Made by a program: the position numbers and the translations under genes
In this document: positions 39,289 to 48,337 of the stretch, in pieces
Layout: each line of letters opens with the position of its first letter
Numbering within the stretch: the first letter of the stretch is position 1
Source: Syntrophomonadaceae bacterium
GTDB lineage: Bacteria; Bacillota; Syntrophomonadia; Syntrophomonadales; Syntrophomonadaceae
NCBI GenBank assembly: GCA_012729835.1
Contig: JAAYCK010000114.1
Span: 1 to 64,000, forward strand
Length of the DNA: 64,000 nucleotides
Direction: 5' to 3'
The notes under the pieces: model-generated
Seen by the model: only the letters and a program-made list of their open reading frames with translations
Told to the model about the DNA's origin: nothing
Databases searched by the model: none

Positions 39289-39900
39289 GTGGCGACCAAG
39301 GCCAAGATAAAGATCACGGAAGGCAAAAAAAAGAATACAGAAATAACGGTATTGTTCAACCCTAATGAATATAAGATCAACCGCACTACCAGATACTCCT
39401 TTCAACCGGTGCAGGGGGAAAACAAACCTACGGTTCAGTTTAACAACGGTAATGAAGCAACCTTGACCATGGATCTCTTTTTCGACACCTCCGAAAGCAG
39501 GAAGGATGTTCGTGATACTACCAAAAAGATAGTAGAATTGCTGGATATAGATGCGGCCCTGCACACGCCGCCAATATGTACATTCGCCTGGGGGACGCTT
39601 ACTTTTACCGGAGTTTTTACTCAGGTAAACCAGCGTTTTACCATGTTTATGGAAGATGGCAAACCGATCAGGGCAGTTCTCACCGTTATTATGAAAGAGG
39701 TAGATACCAGCAACATAGCCCGAGAATCCTCGGACCGTACCAAGGAGCGGGTATTGAAACAGGGTGAGGAGCTTTGGATGCTGGCTGCCAGAGAATACGA
39801 GGATCCAAGCGAATGGCGTTCGATCGCTCGGGCCAACAATATAAACAATCCGCGTCTGGCGGAGACCAGCCGGAAAGTAATCGTGCCGCCATTGGAGTGA
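39289..39900 (+). CDS. eCIS LysM-containing baseplate hub protein (Afp7-like)
   Basis: ITVLFNPNEYKINRTTRYSFQPV...LTMDLFFDTSES; C-terminal LysM-like LWMLAAREYEDPSEWRSIARANNINNPRL. Confidence 0.9.
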   Translation: MATKAKIKITEGKKKNTEITVLFNPNEYKINRTTRYSFQPVQGENKPTVQFNNGNEATLTMDLFFDTSESRKDVRDTTKKIVELLDIDAALHTPPICTFAWGTLTFTGVFTQVNQRFTMFMEDGKPIRAVLTVIMKEVDTSNIARESSDRTKERVLKQGEELWMLAAREYEDPSEWRSIARANNINNPRLAETSRKVIVPPLE

Positions 39901-39904
39901 TAAT

Positions 39905-40999
39905 GTGTCGGATGTAACTCAACTGAAAAAAGGGAAGATTGTCTATGATTCCTTGGTCACCAAGTACAAGGATTTTATGGGGCCAACTTTCACGGTGAAG
40001 ATTGACAATCAGGAAATAAGCAGCAGTCAGATGCAGATTTCCAGCCTAAATTTGACCACCAGTATCGAACGAGCTGATTCGTTTACCATGGAAATTACCG
40101 GAGCCTATGATTTCCAGGCCAAAGCCTTTAAGCACAGCGATAAGATCAAACTGGGCAAAGAGGTTCAGATCCTTTTGGGTTATGTGGATAACGTAGTCAT
40201 TGCCTTTTACGGCTATATCACCAATATTAAATATGAAGCTGTTGCCGATGATGATATCAAGATAATCGTTTCCGGGATGGACAAAACCATCAAACTGATG
40301 AAGGGCGTAAAATCGAGATCCTTCTTAAAAAAGAAGCACAGTGAAATTATTAGCACCCTGGCGAGTGAAGCCGGTCTTACCCCGAAAGTTGATGCTACTT
40401 CCACGATGTATGAGTCGGTGGAACAGATCGGAATGAGCGATTACAGTTTTATGCAGGCTTTGGCTGAGAAAAATAATTATGAGGTCTTTGTCAGCGGGAA
40501 TGAGTTACATTTCCGCAAACTTCACCAGGATACTAGTGCCAACCTGACTCTGGATTGGGCTGAAAGTATCATAAATTTTAGCCGGGAGGATGATTTGGTT
40601 GACCAACCTGGCGAGATCACGGTCAGGGGTTGGGATCCTATGAAAAAGGAAGCGGTGGTTGGCACTTGCTCTACTATGACAGCGATCGGCAGCGGGACTT
40701 CTGGGAAGTCCCTGTTAAGCAGCGTAGTAAGTGGGGTCAAGGAGTACTATTATTCTGAAGTCAAGTCGGCGGTCGACGCCAAGACTCTGGCAGAATCTAT
40801 TTATCACCGGCGGGCCATGCGGCTGGTGTCCGGGAAGATTACATCGATCGGGATTCCTGAGATAAGAGCCGGAATCTATGTCGAAATTAAGGGCATCGAT
40901 ACTGACCTGGATCACACGTATTACATAGTATCAGCCAGTCACGAGATTGATGAAAATGGCTATGTGACCAACATGACCATTGGGAGCAATGTGGTATGA
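39905..40999 (+). CDS. Late control gpD/VgrG-N-like baseplate hub protein
   Basis: FTMEITGAYDFQ...VQILLGYVDNVVIAFYGYITNIKYEA; SYHRRAMRLVSGKIT-like region; overlaps the spike gene. Confidence 0.85.
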   Translation: MSDVTQLKKGKIVYDSLVTKYKDFMGPTFTVKIDNQEISSSQMQISSLNLTTSIERADSFTMEITGAYDFQAKAFKHSDKIKLGKEVQILLGYVDNVVIAFYGYITNIKYEAVADDDIKIIVSGMDKTIKLMKGVKSRSFLKKKHSEIISTLASEAGLTPKVDATSTMYESVEQIGMSDYSFMQALAEKNNYEVFVSGNELHFRKLHQDTSANLTLDWAESIINFSREDDLVDQPGEITVRGWDPMKKEAVVGTCSTMTAIGSGTSGKSLLSSVVSGVKEYYYSEVKSAVDAKTLAESIYHRRAMRLVSGKITSIGIPEIRAGIYVEIKGIDTDLDHTYYIVSASHEIDENGYVTNMTIGSNVV

Positions 41000-41748
41000 A
41001 TATAAACTACACAGTTGAAAACTTCCGGGAGAATCCTGAACACAAGATCTATGGCGTTACTATCGGGATAGTCACCGGCATTGCTGACCCGGAAAACCTG
41101 GGACGGATCAAGGTCAAGTTTCCTCATCGCGATGGTGAGCGGCAGACTGACTGGATCAGAATGGTCAGTCTCATGGCCGGCTCCAGCCGCGGTATCTTCT
41201 GGCTGCCCGAGGTTAATGATGAGGTTCTGCTGGCCTTTAATCATGGTAATATTGATGAACCGTATGTTATCGGCGCTCTGTGGAACGGGCAGGATAAACC
41301 GCCGGAGACTGCCGCTGTCGAGCAAAACAAGGTAAAGATACGCAAGATTAAGACTACGCGGGGCCACGAGGTGACCTTTACCGATAAGCAAAACGAGGAT
41401 AAGCTGGAGGTGAAAACCCCGGCTGGCAATACGGTTATCATGGAAGATCAGGGCAAGAAGATAACGGTTAAAGATGCCAGTGGCAATAATAGTATTATTT
41501 TGGATGGCCAGGGTCGTGCTGTTACAGCGGAATCCGGCGGGAAGATCACCTTGAAAGCCAGTAGCTGTTCTATCATTATAGATGGGTCAGCAGGGATTAC
41601 GATTGATTCGGGAAGCCTCCCGTTAAAAATTAAAGGCGGGCCTACTGAAATCAAGGCAGCTGCCAATCTTAAGGCGGAAGGAGCCATCATCGATATAAAG
41701 GGTCAGGGTCCGGTCAATATAGCCGGGGCCATAGTCAAAATCAACTAG
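40996..41748 (+). CDS. gpV/gp5-like baseplate spike protein
   Basis: YGVTIGIVTGIADPENLGRIKVKFPH...WIRMVSLMAGSSRGIFWLPEVNDEVLLAFNHGNIDEPYVIGALWNG. Confidence 0.92.
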   Translation: MNINYTVENFRENPEHKIYGVTIGIVTGIADPENLGRIKVKFPHRDGERQTDWIRMVSLMAGSSRGIFWLPEVNDEVLLAFNHGNIDEPYVIGALWNGQDKPPETAAVEQNKVKIRKIKTTRGHEVTFTDKQNEDKLEVKTPAGNTVIMEDQGKKITVKDASGNNSIILDGQGRAVTAESGGKITLKASSCSIIIDGSAGITIDSGSLPLKIKGGPTEIKAAANLKAEGAIIDIKGQGPVNIAGAIVKIN

Positions 41749-41770
41749 AGCGAGACCAGGAGGTGAGAAC

Positions 41771-42172
41771 ATGAGCAGCGGCTTCTTAGGCAAGGGGTGG
41801 AAGTTCCCGGTACAGGTAGACCCAGTTACCGGGCGTTTCATGATGTCTTCCGGGGAAGAAGATATTGCCGAGGCACTGGGCATAATTCTTAGGACCATGC
41901 AGGGCGAAAGGGTCATGCGGCCCAACTTTGGAGGCAACCTGAATAATTATGTTTTTGAGCTGACCGATGCTACTATGCTCAATCTGCTGGAAACCGACCT
42001 GTTGAATGCTATAGTCAAATGGGAACCCCGGGTGGAAGATGTCGAGGTACATATCGAAACTGATCCAGCTGCTCAGGAAAAGTTAATGATACATGTTCAG
42101 TACGTGGTACGCGCTACTAATAATCTGTTCAATCAGGTTTATCCATACTACCTCAGCGAAGGAACCAGTTAA
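41771..42172 (+). CDS. gp25-like baseplate protein (Afp9-like)
   Basis: GKGWKFPVQVDPVTGRFMMSSGEEDIAEALGIILRTMQGERVMRPNFG. Confidence 0.93.
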   Translation: MSSGFLGKGWKFPVQVDPVTGRFMMSSGEEDIAEALGIILRTMQGERVMRPNFGGNLNNYVFELTDATMLNLLETDLLNAIVKWEPRVEDVEVHIETDPAAQEKLMIHVQYVVRATNNLFNQVYPYYLSEGTS

Positions 42173-42177
42173 TAGTA

Positions 42178-42211
42178 GAGGGACACACCTCCTGACAGAG
42201 GAATGTCCCTC
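42178..42211 (+). other. Hairpin after gp25
   Basis: GAGGGACA-cacCTCctgacaGAGgaa-TGTCCCTC; no T-tract. Confidence 0.7.
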
Positions 42212-42386
42212 GGCGATCTAATATATTATCGGCGCAGAGGAATTGAGTTACGCAGAATTTGTAATACGGCAAGTAATCAAAAGTTTAGTTATTACAACAA
42301 ATGGAATAAAACATATTATAAGATTTTTTAACTAGATATTTGGATAAGTCAGTAGATTAATAAAATATTGTTTAAGATAAGAATCG

Positions 42387-42470
42387 CGTGAATCCGTGTT
42401 AATCCGTGGCTAACAAAACCATAAACAGTGTTGATCATATTGAATCTGCGTAAATCTGCGTCTATTAAAA
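42387..42470. repeat. Dispersed (A/T)ATC(C/T)G(T/C)GT-type repeats
   Basis: GTGAATCCGTGTTAATCCGTGGC; AATCTGCGTAAATCTGCGTC. Confidence 0.65.
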
Positions 42471-42501
42471 GTCGCGTCTATTATAAAATGGAGGGGTAAG
42501 C

Positions 42502-45500
42502 ATGCAGCCACCGGCGCTTGATACCCGAGATAGCAAGGCCTTGATTCAAAAAATGAAAGAGATGATTCCCTATTACACCCCGGAATGGAGCTTTGACCCC
42601 GATGATCCGGATGCGGGTGCTGCTTTGCTGTTTATATTTACCCGAATGATGGAAGGGACCATCAAACGCTTTAATCAGGTGCCGCTAAAAAACATGGTAT
42701 CTTTTCTCAATATGATGGATGCTACCTTACTGCCGTCTCAACCAGCTCAGGCCTGGCTGAGCTTTTTTACCAGCGCTTCAGATATTGAGCCGGTACATAT
42801 CCCAGGTGGGATCCAGATTGCAGCCAATGCTGGCGGGCAAGCACTATTGTTTGAAACGCAAAGCGACTTGATGGTAACTCCGGCCAGTGTGCAGGCTGCC
42901 TTTACCAGCAGTGCATGGTTCGATTCTATCCTGGAGTTACCGACACCGCTCCTGGAAATATCGGCAGCTGCGCCCAGTCAGGAATACCGGTTGTTCGATT
43001 TCCGTTCTCCGGAAAATCTTCAGCAACATTGTTTTTACCTGGGACATGAGCATCTTTTCAACATTAGCGAAGGAGCCTTGATAGAAATACTTATTAATCA
43101 TTACCGCCGTCAACACAGTGAAGCCGAAACCGCTTCATTGCTGGGGGATCCCTCCTGTACCGAGTGGTCATACAGCGGTAAAGAGGGGTGGATACCCTTT
43201 GAAGGTATACGTACCAACGGCAATCGCCTGGTATTGACCAAGGAGAATCCTGGAGAGATTGCTGAGCAGGAACTGCAGGGCGTTAATAGCAGGTGGTTGC
43301 GGTGCCGGGTGCAACCAGGGAAGATTTCTCAGCTCAAATTGGTCGAGTTCGATAACCTGGATATGCGAGCAAGATATCTGCCGACCGGGGAAGATGATGG
43401 CCTGCGTCCTGATATGGTATTCTGCAACGATCTGCCCTTGGATCGCGAACAGTTCTATCCCTTTGGTGAGTTCTTCGCACTCTACGACACATTTTATATC
43501 TCAGCCCAGGAGGCCTTCTCCAAGAAGCAAGGTATGATTACCTTGTCCTTTAGTTTACGGCATGAGCCGAAAACCATGGGGGAGGACAGTCAAACGGCTA
43601 TCGAGTGGAAGATGGTTATGAAAAAGTCCGATTTGGATGAACCCGAGCCCCCGCGTATACTAATAACGCGTGTATCCTGGGAGTATTACAATGGTCAGGG
43701 CTGGACCCGCTTGTTCCCGGGCTCCGAATATGAAGATTTATTCCTGCATCCAGCTGATCGTCCGCGGGTAATGCGTTTTAAGTGTCCGGAAGACCTGGAA
43801 CAGACTGCTATAAACAATCATACCAACTATTGGTTAAGGGCCAGGGTGCTCAGTATAAATAATATGTACGCCGCCGGTGGAATCTATCAGACCCCGTTCG
43901 TGGAACACATGCGCCTCGATTATGAATATGAAAACGATTCACTCGACCCACAGGCAGCCATGAGCGTTAATAACCTGGAATGGCATGACCTACACCAGGA
44001 CCTGCAGCAACAATCATTAGTAAGTCCTTTTAATGCATTGGAACAAAAGGAGCCGGCTTTATATCTGGGCTTCGATCAGCCTCCGGAAAAGGGGCCGCTA
44101 TCCATTTATTTCTCTTTTCGCTTCAACAGTCAGGAAAATGGAGAGAAACCGCTCCTGCATTGGGAGTACCTCAAACAGGAAGGGATTTCCCAGCGCTGGG
44201 TACGTCTGGAGCTGCGGGACGAGACTTCGGGCTTTACTGAAAGCGGTCTGGTTATATTTAATGGTCCCGCTGATTTTGCTCAGGCCTCCTGTTTCGGACA
44301 TGAACTCTATTGGATACGAGTGGTCAATACTGACGGGAAATACCTTACCCCGGGTACTTTCCTGCCCCTGCCGGTGGTGACCGGGATCTATCCTAATACG
44401 GTGAAGGCGGTACAACAGGAGAGTATCAATGCTGAAACCTTCAATAATCCGGAAGAAGAGGTTAATAAAAATTTCACTCTCAGAAGGTCTCCGGTAGTAT
44501 CCGAAGAGGTTTGGGTTGAAGAAGCCGCCAGGCTTACTGATCGGGAACGGGATGAAATGGTCCGCAATCAACCATCCGGGATCAGGGTGGAGAGTGACGA
44601 GTGGGGGAATATAAAGCGACTCTGGGTCAAGTGGGTTAGGGTGTCGAGCCTTGATTTTTCCGGTCCACATGACCGTCATTATGTTATCGACCGTGCTCTT
44701 GGCCTTTTGCGTTTTGGTGATGGGCATAATGGCAGGATACCACCACCATCATCCATACCCAATATTGAAGTGAACTATAAGGCCGGCGGAGGCGAGCACG
44801 GCAATTTACCGGTCGGTTCCATCAACCAGCTTCAGGTCTCCGTGGCATACATAGATAGGGTTTTTAATCCGGAGTCCGCAGTCGGCGGTTGTGACCGGGA
44901 GAACATCAGTGAAGCGATTAACCGGGTTCCCCATACTATTAAACATGGCAACCGGGCGGTGACCGCCGGGGATTTTGAGGCCATATGCATGGAAGTCTCT
45001 CGAAATGTTGAAAGGGTTAAATGTCTGCCTAATATAAATGCCCGGGGCGAAAAAGAGAGCGGTTGCCTCACCCTGGTGGTGATGCCCCGCGGCGGTAGAA
45101 AAGCTGCCGGGCTCTTTCCCGTTCTTAAACAGGAAATTGAACGTGAACTGATGCTGAAGGCTGCTGGCACTCTGGCCTTTCCCCATCGGATACGGATCAT
45201 CCAGCCAGCATATTTGAAAATATCAGTAAATGCCGTCGTAGTAGTCAAGGATCTGGATGCTGTTATTGGCGTAGAAAGAGAAGCGGAGGCTAGATTGGAG
45301 CAATTCTTCCAGCCGGCTGCAAGCGATGCCCTCGGCAGCGGCGGGTGGACTATCGGGGAATACCCGAGTACTTCACTCCTCTATACCCTGTTAAAATCAG
45401 TTGCCGGAGTTGTCTATGTTGAAAAGGTAACCATGAGTGTCTTTCACTTAATGGATGAAGGGCCGCTGGAGATAGATGCTGATTCGCTGCCAGGACTGCC

Positions 45501-45555
45501 CCACGGTATGGTTATGAATGGGCAGCACCGCATCCAGGTCAAGGTGAAAAGCTGA
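42502..45555 (+). CDS. Baseplate J-like protein (Afp11-like)
   Basis: FDPDDPDAGAALLFIFTRMMEGTIKRFNQVP; DRHYVIDRALGLLRFGDGHNGRIPP; AVTAGDFEAICMEVSRNVERVKCLP. Confidence 0.9.
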   Translation: MQPPALDTRDSKALIQKMKEMIPYYTPEWSFDPDDPDAGAALLFIFTRMMEGTIKRFNQVPLKNMVSFLNMMDATLLPSQPAQAWLSFFTSASDIEPVHIPGGIQIAANAGGQALLFETQSDLMVTPASVQAAFTSSAWFDSILELPTPLLEISAAAPSQEYRLFDFRSPENLQQHCFYLGHEHLFNISEGALIEILINHYRRQHSEAETASLLGDPSCTEWSYSGKEGWIPFEGIRTNGNRLVLTKENPGEIAEQELQGVNSRWLRCRVQPGKISQLKLVEFDNLDMRARYLPTGEDDGLRPDMVFCNDLPLDREQFYPFGEFFALYDTFYISAQEAFSKKQGMITLSFSLRHEPKTMGEDSQTAIEWKMVMKKSDLDEPEPPRILITRVSWEYYNGQGWTRLFPGSEYEDLFLHPADRPRVMRFKCPEDLEQTAINNHTNYWLRARVLSINNMYAAGGIYQTPFVEHMRLDYEYENDSLDPQAAMSVNNLEWHDLHQDLQQQSLVSPFNALEQKEPALYLGFDQPPEKGPLSIYFSFRFNSQENGEKPLLHWEYLKQEGISQRWVRLELRDETSGFTESGLVIFNGPADFAQASCFGHELYWIRVVNTDGKYLTPGTFLPLPVVTGIYPNTVKAVQQESINAETFNNPEEEVNKNFTLRRSPVVSEEVWVEEAARLTDRERDEMVRNQPSGIRVESDEWGNIKRLWVKWVRVSSLDFSGPHDRHYVIDRALGLLRFGDGHNGRIPPPSSIPNIEVNYKAGGGEHGNLPVGSINQLQVSVAYIDRVFNPESAVGGCDRENISEAINRVPHTIKHGNRAVTAGDFEAICMEVSRNVERVKCLPNINARGEKESGCLTLVVMPRGGRKAAGLFPVLKQEIERELMLKAAGTLAFPHRIRIIQPAYLKISVNAVVVVKDLDAVIGVEREAEARLEQFFQPAASDALGSGGWTIGEYPSTSLLYTLLKSVAGVVYVEKVTMSVFHLMDEGPLEIDADSLPGLPHGMVMNGQHRIQVKVKS

Positions 45556-45634
45556 TTCAGCCAAGAGTGATTGCTGTGGCCTTCAATGTGGTCACCATTT
45601 GATATGATTTCTAAACTAAGGAGTCTGAGCTGTC

Positions 45635-47872
45635 ATGCTGCCAGTACCAATTTTAGATGATCAATTGTTCATAGACATAGTAGCCGAAGCGCGCAAGATG
45701 ATCCCGCGCTTCTATTCGGACTGGACTGACGAGAATTACCATGATCCCGGAATTACCATGATCGAACTTCTCGCATGGCTCTCGGAGATGCAGCAGTATT
45801 ATCTCGACCGGGTCACTGAGAAAAATGAACGCAAATTCCTGAAACTTATGGGGATCAGACCTTTGGATGCGATTAGCGCCAGGACCGAGGTTACTTTTTC
45901 TGCTCTGCAAGAGAGTGAATGGATTCCCTGCGGTATCCGACTGGGAGCAGGGGATCAGGTTTTTGAGAGTGACGAGGCTATTTATCTATTACCAATAACA
46001 ATTGAAAAAATGCTGGTTTATGCTGATGGTGAATATGGTGATGTCAGTGCCCTTGATGCCACCCCCGGTCTCTCATATTACGCGTTTGGCCGCCAGGCCC
46101 GATCCGGCAACCGCTTGTTGCTTGGCATGGACCGGCCAATACCGGGGACTCGTGAGACCTCGCTGAACATAAAAATGGATGACAACTATCCAATAGCGCC
46201 GGGAGAGATATATCCGGGGTGTCAGGTTTACCCTTCTGCCGCCAACTCCTGGTATTATTACGGTAAGGAAGGCGATTCCATCGGGTGGCATCCCTTGCTG
46301 GTGACGGTGGATGACACTCGCAGCCTGCACTGCAGCGGTAAACTCCGTTTTGTTATACCGGATGAAATGATGGCTACCCGCTTCAATCCGGCGCTGGACA
46401 AAGATCGTTATTGGCTATGCTGCGTCTTAGAGGGTGACGAGTATGAACTCCCACCACGCATTGAAAAGATTTGCTTGAACACGATTACAGCCACTCAGCA
46501 AACCAGTCACAGCATCGAACAGCGTTTTTCCGGCAGCGGGCAGCGGGATCAGAGGTTAGTTATGCAGCATGCCCTATCCTATTATGGAAAAAACGAGGTA
46601 CAGGTAAGAGATGATAACGGGGATTGGGTTATTTGGCAGAAAGTTGACGCACTAGTGCCGGCCTATGCCGGTCAGCCGGTTTACGTCCTGAAGGCTAAGC
46701 CTGAGAATCGAACGCTGGCCATTACATTCGGCAACGGTGATAATGGAGCCATCCCCGGGGCAGGAGTTGACAATATCCGTGTGCTGTCCTTTAGCAGTGA
46801 TTTTGAAGGATACCGTTGGCTGGGTTGCAGTAATGGCCTGCCGGGTCAGAGTTTCGAATTGCCCTGGCCAGAGATAATAAAAGATAGTTTTCGCCTGCAG
46901 ACAGGGGTTTTTGACGGCGGCAGCGGAGAATGGCGCTGGCAGGACTGGTGTGCGGTCGATGACTTCAGCACCTCGGGTCCGGCTGATCGCCATTACGTTA
47001 TCGACCTGGAAAACCAGATGCTATATTTTGGGGATAACGAACGGGGTATGGTCCCACCTGCGTCGGTGACGCCGAATATCCTGATTGCAGCCTGCAAAAC
47101 CGGCGGCGGGGAGCGGGGAAATGTTAAAGCCGGAGATATTAATCGGATTCTGGAACCAGACCCGGTACTATCCATGATAAGTATAACCAACCTTTGGCCG
47201 GCCCGTGGCGGTGCCCCAGCCGAGAATCTGACCGAAGCCAAGGCTCGCTTGAGAAGAGTCCGAAATACTCCACAACGAGCTGTGACTGCTGAAGATTATG
47301 AGGTACTGTCCCGGTCGACACCGGGTCACCGAGTGGCACGGGTGAAGGCTCTGCCCCTATATTCACCCGGACTGAAAAACTATCCGGAGAATCAGACCCC
47401 AGCAGCAGTGACCGTGGTAGTTGTCCCCTATAGTGAGTCACCTAATCCGGTGCCCAGTACCGGTTTTTTAAGAAGTGTGAAGCATCACCTGGACCGTTAC
47501 CGTTTACTGACCACCAATCTGCAGGTAATGGCACCGGAGTATATTAAAGTGACGGTCTATGCCGTGGTAGTGATAAACTCCAGTAAAGGTGAACCGCGTG
47601 AAAAGATTCTGGACATGTTAAATCAATTCCTGGAGGCGCTGGACCTGGAAGATCCTGAGGGGGGCTGGCCTTTCGGACGTACTGTCAACAAGGGAGATAT
47701 TTACGAGATCATCAACCGCATCCCGGTGGTGGAATATGTAAAAGATCTATGGCTCTATGCCGAGGGCGGCGGCATCAAACGTGAGGTGAGCGGAGATATT
47801 GAGCTTCCCCCTACCGGCTTGGTCTACTCCGGTGAGCATGAGATAGAGATCATACATAAGAATGATGTGTAG
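45635..47872 (+). CDS. Baseplate J-like protein (Afp12-like)
   Basis: WTDENYHDPGITMIELLAWLSEMQQYYLDRVTEKNERKFLKLMG; DRHYVIDLENQMLYFGDNERGMVPP. Confidence 0.9.
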   Translation: MLPVPILDDQLFIDIVAEARKMIPRFYSDWTDENYHDPGITMIELLAWLSEMQQYYLDRVTEKNERKFLKLMGIRPLDAISARTEVTFSALQESEWIPCGIRLGAGDQVFESDEAIYLLPITIEKMLVYADGEYGDVSALDATPGLSYYAFGRQARSGNRLLLGMDRPIPGTRETSLNIKMDDNYPIAPGEIYPGCQVYPSAANSWYYYGKEGDSIGWHPLLVTVDDTRSLHCSGKLRFVIPDEMMATRFNPALDKDRYWLCCVLEGDEYELPPRIEKICLNTITATQQTSHSIEQRFSGSGQRDQRLVMQHALSYYGKNEVQVRDDNGDWVIWQKVDALVPAYAGQPVYVLKAKPENRTLAITFGNGDNGAIPGAGVDNIRVLSFSSDFEGYRWLGCSNGLPGQSFELPWPEIIKDSFRLQTGVFDGGSGEWRWQDWCAVDDFSTSGPADRHYVIDLENQMLYFGDNERGMVPPASVTPNILIAACKTGGGERGNVKAGDINRILEPDPVLSMISITNLWPARGGAPAENLTEAKARLRRVRNTPQRAVTAEDYEVLSRSTPGHRVARVKALPLYSPGLKNYPENQTPAAVTVVVVPYSESPNPVPSTGFLRSVKHHLDRYRLLTTNLQVMAPEYIKVTVYAVVVINSSKGEPREKILDMLNQFLEALDLEDPEGGWPFGRTVNKGDIYEIINRIPVVEYVKDLWLYAEGGGIKREVSGDIELPPTGLVYSGEHEIEIIHKNDV

Positions 47873-47885
47873 GAGTTTGAATTTA

Positions 47886-48318
47886 CCACAGATGAACACA
47901 GATTTAGACTGATATTCACAGATAGAAATATAAGGGGAACAGTTTTTTAGCCACAGATTAAGATGTTCATAAAATGTCATTGCTGCGAAAACGGGTGAAG
48001 ATTGCCGCGCTGCGCTCGCAATGACACAATAAAGGATTGCCGCCCCGGTGTCCCGCCTTGTCATTGCGAGGAGCGTTAGCGACGCGGCAATCTTCCCCGG
48101 TCATTATGGCTAAACGAAAAAATGGTCTAACGCTTTTCGTTCATTGTGGTGGGTTAATACCCGTGATAATTGCGAGTGCAGCAAAGCAATCAATAATGTT
48201 TCATCAAAAATAAATCTGTGTGAATCTGTGTTAATCACCCTACGGGTACAACGATGCACCCTGGCGGGTGCCATTAAGGTCGCTGTGGCTAATAAAAATC
48301 CGTGTTTATCTGTGGTGA
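47886..48318. repeat. Cluster of dispersed repeats (ACAGATGAACACAGAT; CATTGCGAGGAGCGTTAGCGACGCGGCAATCTTCC; ATCTGTGTTAATC)
   Basis: Inverted pair ATTGCCGCGCTGCGCTCGCAATGAC and GTCATTGCGAGG...GCGGCAATCTTCCCC. Confidence 0.75.
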
Positions 48319-48337
48319 ATTAAGAGAATAAGGTGAT

